64,000 nucleotides of DNA from the NCBI RefSeq assembly GCF_000204195.1, contig NZ_AFBG01000006.1, positions 186,001 to 250,000 of the forward strand, written 5' to 3'. The notes beneath the pieces are model-generated. The model saw only the letters and a program-made list of their open reading frames with translations, was not told where the DNA came from and made no database searches. Both the position numbers and the translations under genes were made by a program. Below are positions 35,134 through 44,971 of the stretch, piece by piece; within the stretch, counting starts at the first letter, position 1, and each line of letters starts with the position of its first letter. The stretch comes from Acidovorax radicis N35 (GTDB lineage Bacteria > Pseudomonadota > Gammaproteobacteria > Burkholderiales > Burkholderiaceae_C).

Positions 35134-35272
35134 GCGCTTGAATGTAGGGGGAAAGCCGGTTTTCCGTCATCCCCTTTTTGGCAGACAAGGCCACCAGCAC
35201 GTCAGTCACACCACAGCGGCCTGCGCCACTGTGACCCTGTGACGACCCGAACGTGTTTACGTTCTCAGGGGA

Positions 35273-37900
35273 TCAGCCCAGTTGTTGCGTGACCCAGCCC
35301 GTCACCGAGGCCAGCGCCGCTGGCAGCTTGGAGGCATCGGTGCCGCCGGCCATGGCCATGTCGGGCTTGCCGCCGCCCTTGCCGCCCACTTGCTGGGCCA
35401 CAAAGTTGACCAGTTCGCCGGCCTTGACCTTGCCCACGCTGTCGGCGGTGACGCCTGCAGCGATCTGCACCTTATCGCCGTCCACGGCGGCCAGCACGAT
35501 GGCAGCGGTTTTGAGCTTGTCTTTGAGCTTGTCCATGGTGTCGCGCAGTGTCTTGGCGTCGGCGCCAGGCAGCGCGGCGGCCAGGACCTTCAGGCCCTTC
35601 ACATCCACGGCCTGGTTCACCAGCTCATCGCCCTGGTTGGAGGCCAGCTTGCCCTTCAGGGCCGCCACTTCCTTTTCGAGCGCGCGGGCATTGTCCAGCG
35701 CCTGGCTGATGCGGCCGTTGAGTTCGGCCACCGGCGCCTTGAGGGTGCTGGCGGCCTGGTTCACGGTGTCTTCCAGGTTCTGCAGATAGGCCAGCGCGTT
35801 CGCGCCCGTCACGGCCTCGATGCGGCGGATGCCCGCGGCCACGCCGCCCTCACCCACCACCTTGAACAGGCCGATGTCACCGGTGCGCTGCACGTGGGTG
35901 CCGCCACACAGCTCGCGGCTGGTGCCGATGTCGAGCACGCGCACGGTTTCGCCGTACTTCTCGCCAAACAGCATCATGGCGCCGGTCTTCTGGGCCGATT
36001 CGATGTCCATCACACGGGCCTGCGTGGGCTGGTTGGACAGGATTTCTTCGTTCACGCGGCGTTCGATCTCGCGGATTTCAGCCGCGGTGACGGCACCGTT
36101 GTGTGTGAAGTCAAACCGCGTGCGGTCGGCATTCACCAGGCTGCCCTTTTGCTGCACATGGCTGCCCAGCACTTCGCGCAACGCCTTGTGCATGATGTGC
36201 GTGACCGAGTGGTTGCGCACGGTGGCTGCGCGCACGGCGGTGTTCACCTGGGCCTGCACCGTGTCGCCCACGTTCAGCGTGCCCTCTTCCAGCGTGCCGT
36301 GGTGGCCAAACACATCGGCCTTGATCTTGAGCGTGTCGCCCACTGCAAAGCGGGCGGAGCCACTGGTGATGGTGCCTTCGTCACCTACCTGGCCGCCGCT
36401 TTCGGCGTAGAACGGGGTGGTGTCCAGCACCACCACACCGTTTTGACCAGCCTTTAGGGCTGCAGCGTTTGTCCCATCCACGTAGATAGCTATGATTTTT
36501 GCAGTCTCAGCCAGATTTTCATAGCCGGTGAACTGGTTGGCTGCACCGGTGTACTCCAGCGCCTTGTCCATCTTGAACTTGCCGGCTGCGCGGGCCTGGG
36601 CCTTCTGCTTTTCCATGGCGGTCTTGAAGCCTGCCTCGTCCACTTCCACGTCGCGCTCGCGGCACACGTCGTTGGTCAGGTCGAGCGGGAAACCATAGGT
36701 ATCGTGCAGCTTGAACGCCACGTCGCCGGGCAGCACCTTGGCGCCGCCATCCAGTGCCGTGTCCAGAATTTCCATGCCGTTGGCCAGCGTTTCGAAGAAG
36801 CGCTCTTCTTCCACCTTGAGCACCTCGGTGATGCGCTGCTCCTGCTCGCGCAGGGATGGGTAGGCATCGCCCATCACACGCACCAGATCGGCCACCAGCT
36901 TGTGGAAGAACGGGGTCTTCTTGCCCAGCTTGTACCCGTGGCGGATGGCACGGCGCACGATGCGGCGCTGCACGTAGCCGCGGCCTTCGTTGCTCGGAAT
37001 CACGCCGTCGCTCACCAAAAACGCGGTGGCGCGGATGTGGTCGGCGATCACGCGCAGGCTCTTGTTGTTCAGGTCGGCCACACCGGTCTCGCGGCCAGCG
37101 GCCTTGATCAGCGCATCGAACAGGTCGATCTCATAGTTGCTGTGCACGTGCTGCAGGATGGCGGCCAGGCGCTCCAGGCCCATGCCGGTGTCCACGCAGG
37201 GTGCGGGCAGCGGGGTCACGGCGCCGGTCTCGTCCATGTTGAACTGCATGAACACGTTGTTCCAGATCTCGATGAAGCGGTCGCCGTCTTCATCGGGGCT
37301 GCCGGGGGGGCCACCGGCAATGTGCGGGCCGTGGTCGTAGAAGATTTCGCTGCACGGGCCGCAGGGGCCGGTGTCGGCCATCATCCAGAAGTTGTCGGAC
37401 TTGTAGCGGCCACCCTTGTTGTCGCCAATGCGGATCACGCGCTCGGGTGGCAAGCCGATTTCCTTGGTCCAGATGTCGTAGGCCTCGTCGTCTTCCTGGT
37501 AGACCGTGGCCAGCAGACGCTCTGGCGGCAGCTTGTAGACCTCGGTCAGCAGCTCCCAGGCCCACTTGAGCGATTCGCGCTTGAAGTAGTCGCCAAACGA
37601 CCAGTTGCCCAGCATTTCAAAGAAGGTGTGGTGGCGCGCTGTGTAGCCCACGTTTTCCAGGTCGTTGTGCTTACCGCCCGCACGCAGGCAGGCCTGAACC
37701 GACACCGCGCGGTTGTACGAGCGCTTGTCGGTGCCCAGGAACACGTCCTTGAACTGCACCATGCCCGAGTTGGTGAACATCAGCGTGGGGTCGTTGCCGG
37801 GCACCAGGGGGCTTGATGCCACCACGGTGTGGCCCTTGGAGACGAAGAAGTCCAGGAAGGACTTGCGGATGTCAGCGACAGAAAAAGTGGGAGTGCTCAT
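35273..37900 (-). CDS. alaS: Alanyl-tRNA synthetase
   Basis: This 875-residue class II synthetase charges tRNA(Ala). ATG 37900 gives [20 protein letters not shown], the conserved start. The catalytic domain (1-460) contains [16 protein letters not shown] and [20 protein letters not shown]. The editing domain has the zinc/threonine-editing motif [16 protein letters not shown] (HxxxH) and later [15 protein letters not shown] (with Cys and His ligands). The C-Ala domain ends with [19 protein letters not shown]. Around codons 465-485 (36440-36505) the DNA resembles the dispersed repeat, yet the protein aligns without a gap to what I recall of E. coli AlaRS. It is monocistronic. Confidence 0.96.
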   Translation of the reverse strand: MSTPTFSVADIRKSFLDFFVSKGHTVVASSPLVPGNDPTLMFTNSGMVQFKDVFLGTDKRSYNRAVSVQACLRAGGKHNDLENVGYTARHHTFFEMLGNWSFGDYFKRESLKWAWELLTEVYKLPPERLLATVYQEDDEAYDIWTKEIGLPPERVIRIGDNKGGRYKSDNFWMMADTGPCGPCSEIFYDHGPHIAGGPPGSPDEDGDRFIEIWNNVFMQFNMDETGAVTPLPAPCVDTGMGLERLAAILQHVHSNYEIDLFDALIKAAGRETGVADLNNKSLRVIADHIRATAFLVSDGVIPSNEGRGYVQRRIVRRAIRHGYKLGKKTPFFHKLVADLVRVMGDAYPSLREQEQRITEVLKVEEERFFETLANGMEILDTALDGGAKVLPGDVAFKLHDTYGFPLDLTNDVCRERDVEVDEAGFKTAMEKQKAQARAAGKFKMDKALEYTGAANQFTGYENLAETAKIIAIYVDGTNAAALKAGQNGVVVLDTTPFYAESGGQVGDEGTITSGSARFAVGDTLKIKADVFGHHGTLEEGTLNVGDTVQAQVNTAVRAATVRNHSVTHIMHKALREVLGSHVQQKGSLVNADRTRFDFTHNGAVTAAEIREIERRVNEEILSNQPTQARVMDIESAQKTGAMMLFGEKYGETVRVLDIGTSRELCGGTHVQRTGDIGLFKVVGEGGVAAGIRRIEAVTGANALAYLQNLEDTVNQAASTLKAPVAELNGRISQALDNARALEKEVAALKGKLASNQGDELVNQAVDVKGLKVLAAALPGADAKTLRDTMDKLKDKLKTAAIVLAAVDGDKVQIAAGVTADSVGKVKAGELVNFVAQQVGGKGGGKPDMAMAGGTDASKLPAALASVTGWVTQQLG

Positions 37901-38094
37901 GGTGTTGTGGAGTGGTTGCACGCAGCAGGCAGGCCGCAGGACCCGCGCCTGCGCGCTGCCTGTCGCTGCCCCTATGGGGACCAACCTTTCATTATAGGTT
38001 TGCAGTCTGGCGGTCCGTGGCGGGAGGGCGACAGGGCGGGGATAGACGCCTCCACTCCATGCGCCAACGGGTGCGGAAAAATCCGCTTGCGCGC

Positions 38095-38123
38095 TTTAAA
38101 TATCTTGTTAATATATTAATAAC
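38095..38123 (+). promoter_or_regulatory. Candidate GntR operator A (hydroxyproline genes)
   Basis: An AT-rich block, TTTAAATAT then TTGTTA then ATATATTAATAAC, stands out from GC-rich flanks and contains the 12-bp palindrome TTAATATATTAA. A very similar block occurs before the TRAP transporter genes. It lies 33 bp before the first catabolic gene, whose ribosome site AAGGAG is at 38144-38149. Confidence 0.55.
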
Positions 38124-38155
38124 TTCAACCCGACCACCGATCCAAGGAGTCCCTC

Positions 38156-39073
38156 GTGAACCCACAACCCCGCTGGCAAGGCATCTTCCCCGCCATCACC
38201 ACCAAGTTCCACGCCGACGAGTCCATCGACGCCGAGGGCACAGCCCGCCACATCGACTTTCAGATCCGCAACGGCATCCACGGGCTGGTCACCTGCGGTT
38301 CTCTCGGCGAGGCCAGCACCCTCACGCTGGAAGAAAAGCTCCAGGTTGCCAAGATCGCCCTCGAAGCCGCTGACGGCCGCGTGCCCGTACTCGCCAACGT
38401 GTCCGAAACAAGCACCCGCGAGGCCCTGCGCTACATCGACGGTGGCAACAAGCTGGGCGTGGCCGGCTACATGGTCATGCCCTCGGTGATCTACGTGGCC
38501 GACGCCCGCGAGGCCATGGCCAATGTGCGCGCCATGGCGGGTGCCGCCCAGCGCCCCCTGATGGTCTACAACAACCCTGTGGCCTACCGCGTGGACCTGA
38601 AACCCGAGCACATGGTGGAGCTGGCCGACTGCGAGTGGATCGCCGCCATCAAGGAAAGCACCGGCGACATCCGCCGCATCACCGACCTGCGCAACACCGT
38701 GGGTGACCGCTACCAGCTCTTCCTGGGCGTGGACGACCTGGCTTACGAAGGCCTGGCCCTGGGCTGCGACGGCCTGCTGGCCGGCGTGGGCTGCGCCTTC
38801 CCGCGCGAAACCGTGGCGCTGTACGACCTGATGAAAGCGGGCAAATTTGCCGAGGCGCTGCCGCTCTACCAGTGGATGACGCCCATGCTGCACCTGGATG
38901 TGTCCAACAAGCTCGTGCAGAACCTCAAGCTCATCGACGCACTGGTGGGTGTGGGCACCGAACACATGCGCCGCCCCCGCCTGCCCCTGGTGGGCGAAGA
39001 ACGTGCGTTTGTGGAGAGTGTGGTGCGCAAGGCCCTGGCCACGCGCCCTACAAAATACCAGTCTGTCGCCTGA
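38156..39073 (+). CDS. DHDPS-family lyase, probable 1-pyrroline-4-hydroxy-2-carboxylate deaminase
   Basis: This 305-residue (beta/alpha)8 enzyme of the dihydrodipicolinate synthase family uses a GTG start with AAGGAG 7 bases upstream. The Schiff-base lysine is K166 in AAIKESTGD, the proton-relay tyrosine Y138 is in VYNNP, and [17 protein letters not shown] is the pyruvate/ketoacid-binding loop. Next to a 4-hydroxyproline epimerase and an amino acid dehydrogenase, the best call is the deaminase that converts 1-pyrroline-4-hydroxy-2-carboxylate to 2-oxoglutarate semialdehyde and ammonia. The family alone would also allow DapA-like or aldolase functions. It starts the catabolic operon just after candidate operator A. 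Confidence 0.8.
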   Translation: MNPQPRWQGIFPAITTKFHADESIDAEGTARHIDFQIRNGIHGLVTCGSLGEASTLTLEEKLQVAKIALEAADGRVPVLANVSETSTREALRYIDGGNKLGVAGYMVMPSVIYVADAREAMANVRAMAGAAQRPLMVYNNPVAYRVDLKPEHMVELADCEWIAAIKESTGDIRRITDLRNTVGDRYQLFLGVDDLAYEGLALGCDGLLAGVGCAFPRETVALYDLMKAGKFAEALPLYQWMTPMLHLDVSNKLVQNLKLIDALVGVGTEHMRRPRLPLVGEERAFVESVVRKALATRPTKYQSVA

Positions 39074-39107
39074 GACACTGAGCGCCCTACTTCACCACCA
39101 GAGCACC

Positions 39108-40043
39108 ATGCAACGCATCCACGTGATCGACTCCCACACCGGTGGCGAGCCCACCCGGCTTGTCATCGACGGTTTTCCAGACCTGGGCACCGGCACCATA
39201 GCCGAGCGGCGTGCGCTGCTGGCCGAGCGCCACGATGCCTGGCGGGCCGCCACCGTGCTGGAGCCGCGTGGCAGCGACGTGGTGGTGGGGGCCCTTCTGT
39301 GTGCGCCACAAGACCCGGCCAACGCGGCGGGTGTGATCTTCTTCAACAACAGCGGCTACCTGGGCATGTGTGGCCACGGCACCATCGGGCTGATTGCATC
39401 GCTCGCCTACCTGGGCCGCATCACGCCCGGTGAGCACCGCATCGAGACACCCGTGGGCACCGTCACCACCACCCTGCACGCCGATGGATCGGTCAGCGTG
39501 CGCAACGTGCCCGCCTACCGGCTGCACCACGCATTGGCCATCGAGGTGCCCGGCTACGGCCGCGTGGTGGGTGATGTGGCCTGGGGCGGCAACTGGTTCT
39601 TCCTGATCTCAGACCACGGCCAGCGTGTAGCCAGTGACAACCTGGAGGCGTTGATGGCCTACAGCTGCGCCGTGCAGCAAGCCCTCAAAGACCAGGGCAT
39701 TCGAGGCGACAACGGCGGCGAGATTGACCACATCGAGCTGTTTACTGACGACGACCAGGCCGACAGCCGTAACTATGTGCTGTGTCCCGGCAAGGCCTAT
39801 GACCGCTCGCCCTGTGGCACGGGCACCAGCGCCAAGGTAGCCTGCCTGGCGGCCGATGGCAAGCTGGCACCGGGCGCACTCTGGCGCCAAGCCAGCATCA
39901 TCGGCAGCCAGTTCGAGGCCAGCTACACGCTGCAGGACGATGGCAAGGTCATTCCCACCTTGCGGGGCCGCGCGCACATGAGCGCCGATGCCACACTGCT
40001 CATCGAAGACAGCGACCCCTTTGGCTGGGGAATCCGGCTGTAA
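39108..40043 (+). CDS. 4-Hydroxyproline 2-epimerase (proline racemase family)
   Basis: This 311-residue enzyme has both catalytic cysteines: C88 in [12 protein letters not shown] and C236 in [12 protein letters not shown]. Two cysteines at these positions mark racemases/epimerases; 3-hydroxyproline dehydratases have Thr in place of the second Cys. [20 protein letters not shown] is the conserved start. It would convert trans-4-hydroxy-L-proline to cis-4-hydroxy-D-proline in the cytoplasm, the first step of the pathway. ATG 39108 is 35 bp after the deaminase gene. The next gene encodes a dehydrogenase subunit for the D-product, so the operon order supports the call strongly. Confidence 0.88.
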   Translation: MQRIHVIDSHTGGEPTRLVIDGFPDLGTGTIAERRALLAERHDAWRAATVLEPRGSDVVVGALLCAPQDPANAAGVIFFNNSGYLGMCGHGTIGLIASLAYLGRITPGEHRIETPVGTVTTTLHADGSVSVRNVPAYRLHHALAIEVPGYGRVVGDVAWGGNWFFLISDHGQRVASDNLEALMAYSCAVQQALKDQGIRGDNGGEIDHIELFTDDDQADSRNYVLCPGKAYDRSPCGTGTSAKVACLAADGKLAPGALWRQASIIGSQFEASYTLQDDGKVIPTLRGRAHMSADATLLIEDSDPFGWGIRL

Positions 40044-40074
40044 TCCGCAGCTCGCTCCGAAACACACGCTCGCC

Positions 40075-41190
40075 ATGCAACACACCGACGTTCTCGTCAT
40101 TGGCGCTGGCATCGTGGGTGCCGCCTGCGCCCATGAGCTGGTGTTGGCAGGGCTGTCGGTGCGTGTCATCGATGCGCGCCTCGGCGGTGCCACGGCGGCG
40201 GGCATGGGCCATCTGGTGGTGATGGATGACAACCCTGCCGAACTGGCGCTGAGCCAGACATCGCTGGACCTCTGGCACGCCTGGGCGCCCCACATGGACG
40301 CGGGCTGCGCGTTCACCCCTTGCGGCACGCTCTGGCTCGCTGCCAACGATGCCGAACTGCAGGCTGCGCATGACAAACGCACCACCTTGCAAGCGCATGG
40401 CATCGCCTGCGAGATGCTCGACGCCGCCGCCCTGGCCCGCGCAGAACCCGCACTGCGCCCCGGTTTGGCGGCCGCGCTCAAGGTGCAGGGCGACAGCGCG
40501 GTCTATGCCCCGCGCGCAGCCCAGTGGCTGCTGGACCAGGCCGCAGCCCACGGGCGCCTTGTGTTGGAGCAAGCTGAAGCCCTGCAGATCGACGGCCACA
40601 CGGTCACTCTGCGCGATGGCAGCCAACGCAGCGCAGGCGCCATCGTGGTGGCCAGTGGCATCCACGCCCCACGGCTGTGCCCCGGCCTGCCGCTGCGCCC
40701 CAAGAAGGGCCACCTTGTCATCACCGACCGCTACCCGGGCACCGTCCACCACCAACTGGTGGAGCTGGGCTACATCACCAGCGCCCACCACAGCGATGGC
40801 ACCTCGGTGGCCTTCAACGTGCAGCCCCGGCCCACGGGGCAGCTGCTGATCGGCTCGTCGCGCGAGTTCGACACCACCGACCCCGCTGTCAACAACGCTG
40901 TGATGGCGCGCATGCTGCAGCGTGCGCTCGACTACCTGCCCGGCCTGGCCGACCTCAACGCCATTCGCACCTGGACCGGCTTTCGCGCCGCCACGCCCGA
41001 CAGCCTGCCCCTGATTGGCGCGCACCCCGAACACCCGCACCTGTGGCTGGCCGTGGGACATGAAGGACTGGGGGTGACCACCGCCCCGGCCACCGCGCAG
41101 TTGCTGGCGGCCCAGATCGCAGGGGGCACCCCGGCGATCGACCCCACGCCCTATGCACCTGCACGCTTTGCAGGCCTGGGCACACCATGA
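40075..41190 (+). CDS. FAD-dependent D-hydroxyproline dehydrogenase, catalytic (DAO-type) subunit
   Basis: This 371-residue DAO-family flavoprotein has an N-terminal dinucleotide-binding motif, VLVIGAGIVGAACAHELVLA, and a C-terminal FAD-contact segment, WLAVGHEGLGVTTAPATA. TWTGFRAATPDSLPLIG is typical of glycine/D-amino acid dehydrogenases. With the next two genes it forms the heteromeric D-hydroxyproline dehydrogenase pattern known in Pseudomonas aeruginosa: a DAO-type subunit, a small ferredoxin-like subunit and a second flavoprotein. It oxidises cis-4-hydroxy-D-proline to the pyrroline. The TGA overlaps the next ATG (ATGA), so expression is coupled. Confidence 0.85.
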   Translation: MQHTDVLVIGAGIVGAACAHELVLAGLSVRVIDARLGGATAAGMGHLVVMDDNPAELALSQTSLDLWHAWAPHMDAGCAFTPCGTLWLAANDAELQAAHDKRTTLQAHGIACEMLDAAALARAEPALRPGLAAALKVQGDSAVYAPRAAQWLLDQAAAHGRLVLEQAEALQIDGHTVTLRDGSQRSAGAIVVASGIHAPRLCPGLPLRPKKGHLVITDRYPGTVHHQLVELGYITSAHHSDGTSVAFNVQPRPTGQLLIGSSREFDTTDPAVNNAVMARMLQRALDYLPGLADLNAIRTWTGFRAATPDSLPLIGAHPEHPHLWLAVGHEGLGVTTAPATAQLLAAQIAGGTPAIDPTPYAPARFAGLGTP

Positions 41191-41474
41191 CCCCATCCAG
41201 AACACCCGCCCTGGTGCACATCGTGGTGAATGGCACCCCCCTGCAGGTGCCCCCAGGGACCAGCGTCGCCGCCGCGCTGGCGCAGCAAACACCGGGCACC
41301 ACCCGCACCTCGGTCACCGGCGAGGCGCGGGCGCCGCTGTGTGGCATGGGCGTGTGCCACGAATGCCGGGTCCGCATCCATGGCCGCACCCGTCTGGCGT
41401 GCCAGACGGTCTGCGTCGAGGGCATGCAAATTCACACCGATGTCGGTACAGCCCCTGGGAGCGCAACGCCATGA
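41187..41474 (+). CDS. (2Fe-2S)-binding small subunit of D-hydroxyproline dehydrogenase
   Basis: This 95-residue ferredoxin-like protein has the plant-type 2Fe-2S pattern: C-x4-C-x2-C in CGMGVCHEC and a later Cys in TRLACQT. The N-terminal VHIVVNGTPLQVPPGTSVAA is the usual beta-grasp start. Similar short proteins are the gamma subunits of heteromeric proline, hydroxyproline and opine/sarcosine-type dehydrogenases, where they relay electrons between two flavin subunits. It overlaps both neighbours by ATGA, which indicates tight translational coupling and a fixed stoichiometry. Confidence 0.85.
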   Translation: MTPSRTPALVHIVVNGTPLQVPPGTSVAAALAQQTPGTTRTSVTGEARAPLCGMGVCHECRVRIHGRTRLACQTVCVEGMQIHTDVGTAPGSATP

Positions 41475-42802
41475 CCGAGCAACACTCGGCGCACGAGCGC
41501 TGCGACATCCTCATCATCGGCGCAGGCCCTGCCGGTTTGGCCGCAGCCGTGGCTGCTGCGCCCAGCGGTGCATCGATCACCATCGTGGATGACAACCCGC
41601 AACCCGGTGGGCAGATCTGGCGCGCTGGCCCCCAGGTGGCCTTGCCCGCCCTGGCGCAGCAGCACCGCGCGGCCCTGGCCCGGCACACCAACATCCGCCT
41701 GCTGCCCGGCACCCGCGTGGTGGGCCTAGGTGATTCCCAACCCGGCGACAAGGCCCCTGCCCTGTTGCTGGAAGACGCTGACCGGGGCTGGACGCAGCAC
41801 AGCCACCACATCGTGCTGTGCACCGGTGCCCGCGAGCTGCTGCTGCCCTTCCCGGGCTGGACGTTGCCCGGTGTGACGGGTGCAGGCGCCTTGCAGGCCC
41901 TCATCAAGGCAGGGCTCGACGTGCGCGGCCAGCGCATCGTCATCGCTGGCACGGGCCCGCTGCTGCTGGCCGCTGCCGCCACCGCCACCCAAGCGGGCGC
42001 CACCGTAGTGCGCGTGGCGGAACAAGCGCCATGGAGCGCGCTCGCAGGCTTTGCAGCGCAACTGCCGCGCTGGCCGGCCAAGGCGTTGCAAGCCCTCACG
42101 CTGCTTCACTCGCAGTTGCGCGCCAGCAGCCATGTGCTGGAAGTCCAAGGCACCAAGCAGGTGCAAACAGTGAGGTTGCGCAAAGGCCAACACGCCGAAG
42201 AAACCATGGCCTGCGACCGCGTGGCCTGCGGGTTCGGGCTCGTTCCCAACACCCACCTGGGGCAGATGCTGGGCTGCGCCCTGGGCGGGCCGCTGAGCGG
42301 TGGCCAGGGCCTGGCCGTGGATGCACAAATGCGCACCAGCGTGCCCGGAGTGTTCGCCGCGGGTGAAGCCACTGGCTTTGGCGGCAGCGAACGTGCACTG
42401 GTTCAGGGCGCTATCGCAGGGCATGTGGCGGCGGGACAGGTGCAACAGGCCCAGGCGCTGCGCCCCCAGCTGGCGCGCTGGGAGGACTTTGCGCAGGCGC
42501 TGCAGGCCTCGTTCGCACTGAACGGGGCACTCAAGACACTGGCACGGCCCGACACCCTGGTGTGCCGCTGCGAAGACGTGCCCTACGCCGCGCTGACCGG
42601 GCGCCAGGGCTGGATCGATGCCAAGCTCCACACCCGCTGCGGCATGGGCGCCTGCCAGGGCCGCATCTGCGGCGCGGCCACGCAGCACCTGTTTGGCTGG
42701 ACGCCCGCGCCCCCACGGCATCTGCTGGCACCCGCACGCATTGGCACGCTGGCCGCGTGCACACCCGCGCCCACCAGCGAGCCCTTGACTCCCTCGGGCT
42801 GA
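41471..42802 (+). CDS. FAD/NAD(P)-dependent oxidoreductase subunit with a C-terminal BFD-like cysteine domain
   Basis: This 443-residue protein starts at an ATG overlapping the preceding stop. It has a first dinucleotide motif, ILIIGAGPAGLAAAVAAAPS, GGQIWR next to it, a second motif, RIVIAGTGPLLLAAAATATQ, and VFAAGEATGFGGSE near the flavin. The C-terminal region has VCRCEDVPYAAL and TRCGMGACQGRICG, a bacterioferredoxin-associated (BFD)-like 2Fe-2S site with four cysteines. This architecture is that of the large regulatory/electron-transfer subunit of opine, octopine and D-hydroxyproline dehydrogenases. It probably passes electrons to the respiratory chain. It is the last gene before candidate operator B. 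Confidence 0.85.
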   Translation: MTEQHSAHERCDILIIGAGPAGLAAAVAAAPSGASITIVDDNPQPGGQIWRAGPQVALPALAQQHRAALARHTNIRLLPGTRVVGLGDSQPGDKAPALLLEDADRGWTQHSHHIVLCTGARELLLPFPGWTLPGVTGAGALQALIKAGLDVRGQRIVIAGTGPLLLAAAATATQAGATVVRVAEQAPWSALAGFAAQLPRWPAKALQALTLLHSQLRASSHVLEVQGTKQVQTVRLRKGQHAEETMACDRVACGFGLVPNTHLGQMLGCALGGPLSGGQGLAVDAQMRTSVPGVFAAGEATGFGGSERALVQGAIAGHVAAGQVQQAQALRPQLARWEDFAQALQASFALNGALKTLARPDTLVCRCEDVPYAALTGRQGWIDAKLHTRCGMGACQGRICGAATQHLFGWTPAPPRHLLAPARIGTLAACTPAPTSEPLTPSG

Positions 42803-42874
42803 CGGGCACACCGCCAGTTTTCCCACGCCATCCTTTTCAGGGCTTACCCGCACCCCGCAGGCATCTATTTTGCT

Positions 42875-42904
42875 TTTAAATATATTTGTTAGATATTAAA
42901 CAAC
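42875..42904 (+). promoter_or_regulatory. Candidate GntR operator B (TRAP genes)
   Basis: TTTAAATATATTTGTTAGAT then ATTAAACAAC repeats the AT-rich block found before the catabolic genes (38095-38123). It contains TTGTT-N8-AACAA. It is placed 48 bp before the first TRAP gene, and this local AT richness is exceptional here. Confidence 0.55.
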
Positions 42905-42951
42905 ACGCGGTTGCTTCTTTCATCGGCAAGCCCTCCCCCCGGAACCACACC

Positions 42952-43587
42952 ATGCCCACGCTCACCAGTCCACCAGCCCCGCAAGCTCCATCGCCGCCCG
43001 CCCCCATCCGCTGGGTGCTGGCGTTGTCCACGCAGGTGTTGCGCGTCGAGCGGCACCTGCTTACCGCACTGATGACCTTGCTGGTGCTGCTGATCCTGCT
43101 CAACGTGGTCACACGCTACTCCGGCATGCCAATCTATTGGATTGACGAGGCGGCGGTGTACACCGTGGTCTGGCTGACATTTGTGGGCGCCTCGGTCATG
43201 ACGCGGCTGCGCATGGACTTTGCCGTGGGCATGCTCACCGACCAGATGGGCCCCCGGGGTGCCAAGGTGGCCAAGGTGGTCGCTACATCTGGGGTGCTGC
43301 TGTTTGGCCTGGCCATGCTGGTGATGTGCTGGGTGTGGATGGACCCCATCGGCATTGCGCGCTACGGATTTGACGCCAAGGAGTTTGCGGCCGACAGCTT
43401 CAACTTCATCTACACCGAGCGCACCCAGACGCTGAACTGGCCCACCTGGGTGCTGCAGCTGATCCTGCCAGTCTTCTCGGCCACCTTCAGCGTGCATGCG
43501 CTGGCCAACATGCTCGAAGACCTGGGCGCTGCGGAGCGCGTGAAGCACGCAGGCTTTGACGTGGTCAACGCCGACGCCGTGAACTGA
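42952..43587 (+). CDS. TRAP transporter small permease (DctQ-type)
   Basis: This 211-residue protein has a proline-rich cytoplasmic start and four membrane helices. The family core is visible: LLVLLILLNVVTRYSGMPIY followed by WIDEAAVYTVVWLTFVGAS, the conserved helix of DctQ/YiaM small subunits. It pairs with the large permease encoded next and the binding protein after that. ATG 42952 is preferred over an upstream in-frame GTG-like start because the latter would fall inside the candidate operator. The last 20 residues are a soluble tail. It is the first gene of a dctQMP-type transport operon placed between the catabolic genes and their regulator. Confidence 0.85.
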   Translation: MPTLTSPPAPQAPSPPAPIRWVLALSTQVLRVERHLLTALMTLLVLLILLNVVTRYSGMPIYWIDEAAVYTVVWLTFVGASVMTRLRMDFAVGMLTDQMGPRGAKVAKVVATSGVLLFGLAMLVMCWVWMDPIGIARYGFDAKEFAADSFNFIYTERTQTLNWPTWVLQLILPVFSATFSVHALANMLEDLGAAERVKHAGFDVVNADAVN

Positions 43588-43626
43588 CCCTCCGCCACAC
43601 CCGCACCACCCGCCCGGAGCCCCACC

Positions 43627-44892
43627 ATGATCACCACCCTGTTCTTCCTCGCCGCCTTGTTGGTGGGTGTGCCCATTGGGGTGTGCCTGTGCCTGTCGGG
43701 TGCGGTGTACATCCTCAGCATCGGCAGCCCGGTGCTGTTTCAGTCGTTCCCCATGCAGATGTTTGGCGGGGTGGACAGCTACGGCCTCATCGCCATTCCG
43801 CTGTTTATCCTGATCGGCGAGATCATGAACAGCGGCGGCATCACGCGCCGGCTGGTGGACCTGTCGATGGCCTTCATCGGCTCGGTCAAGGGGGGCCTCG
43901 CCTACGTCAACATCCTGGCCAACATGCTGGTGTCGTCCATCATTGGCTCGGCCACCGCGCAGGTAGCCATCATGTCGCAGGTCATGGTGCCCGAGATGGT
44001 CAAGCAGGGCTATGACAAGACCTTTGCGGCCGGCCTCACGGTGTATGGCGGCATGCTGGGGCCGATCATCCCGCCCTCGGTGATGTTTGTGGTGTTCAGC
44101 GTACTCGCCCAGGTGGCTGTGGGCGACATGCTGATTGCGGGCATCCTGCCCGGTGTGCTGCTCACGCTGATGTTCTTCATCGTGATCGCCCTCATGGGCT
44201 TCATCTACGACTACCCCCGCAGCGAAAAGCGCACGCTGGCCCAGCGCGCACGCACCATCGTGCAGGCCAGCCCCACGCTGCTGATTCCCATCGTCATCGT
44301 GGGCTCCATCCTGAGCGGCCTGGCCAACCCCACCGAAGCCGCTGCCGTGGGCGCACTGGCCTCGGCCCTGGTGGGCCGCTATGTGACCAAGGAGTTCCGC
44401 TTCAGCGCCATGCCCGCCATTCTGTTGCGATCGGCCATCTACTCGGCCATCGTGCTGTTTTTGGTGGCGGCTGCTGCGGTGTTCTCGTGGCTGCTGATCT
44501 ACGGCAAGGTGCCGCAATTGGTGGCTGCCTGGGTGCAGACCGTGGCGCACGACCCGGTCACCTTTTTGCTGCTGGTCAACGTGATCCTGCTGGTCATCGG
44601 CACCGTCATTGACGGCATCCCCGGTCTCATCATGACCGTGCCCATCCTGCTGCCCATTGCCACCGACGTGTACCACATCGACCCGCGCCACTTTGGCGTG
44701 GTGGTGGTGGTCAACCTGGTGCTGGGGCTGATGACGCCCCCGGTGGGCCTGAGCTTCTTTGTCGCGTCCGCCGTGACCGGGGCCAAGCCCGGAAAGATGT
44801 TCATCGTCACGCTGCCATTTTTCATCATCAGCTGCGTGGCGCTGGTGGTGCTGTCGTTGTTCCCCAGCCTGTCGCTCGGCTTGCTCAAGTAA
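43627..44892 (+). CDS. TRAP transporter large permease (DctM-type)
   Basis: This 421-residue inner-membrane protein has about 12 helices. It shows the DctM core: FPMQMFGGVDSYGLIAIPLF, MNSGGITRRLVDLSMA, GSATAQVAIMSQVMVPEM and MLGPIIPPSVMFVVFS, the two symmetrical substrate/Na+ regions. It drives sodium-dependent uptake together with the small permease and the periplasmic receptor. The likely cargo is hydroxyproline or a related imino acid, judged only from the surrounding catabolic genes. The start follows the dctQ-type gene by 39 bp. The length is typical of the family. Confidence 0.88.
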   Translation: MITTLFFLAALLVGVPIGVCLCLSGAVYILSIGSPVLFQSFPMQMFGGVDSYGLIAIPLFILIGEIMNSGGITRRLVDLSMAFIGSVKGGLAYVNILANMLVSSIIGSATAQVAIMSQVMVPEMVKQGYDKTFAAGLTVYGGMLGPIIPPSVMFVVFSVLAQVAVGDMLIAGILPGVLLTLMFFIVIALMGFIYDYPRSEKRTLAQRARTIVQASPTLLIPIVIVGSILSGLANPTEAAAVGALASALVGRYVTKEFRFSAMPAILLRSAIYSAIVLFLVAAAAVFSWLLIYGKVPQLVAAWVQTVAHDPVTFLLLVNVILLVIGTVIDGIPGLIMTVPILLPIATDVYHIDPRHFGVVVVVNLVLGLMTPPVGLSFFVASAVTGAKPGKMFIVTLPFFIISCVALVVLSLFPSLSLGLLK

Positions 44893-44971
44893 CCCGCCTT
44901 TGCGGAGCCGCATACCCCGTTCCCCTCCCGCTGCCCCAACCCTCCCACCGTCCTTCTACCTGGAGATCACC

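Noticed and set aside
35195..35235. A dyad CACAGCGG/CCACTGTG between alaS and the HD-GYP gene considered as a terminator
   Set aside because: It has one mismatch, is weak and has no T run in either direction.
42889..44913. A 674-codon minus-strand frame opposite the TRAP permease genes
   Set aside because: It is dominated by His, Gln and Gly, with the composition of an antisense reading of membrane-protein codons. No motif is visible.
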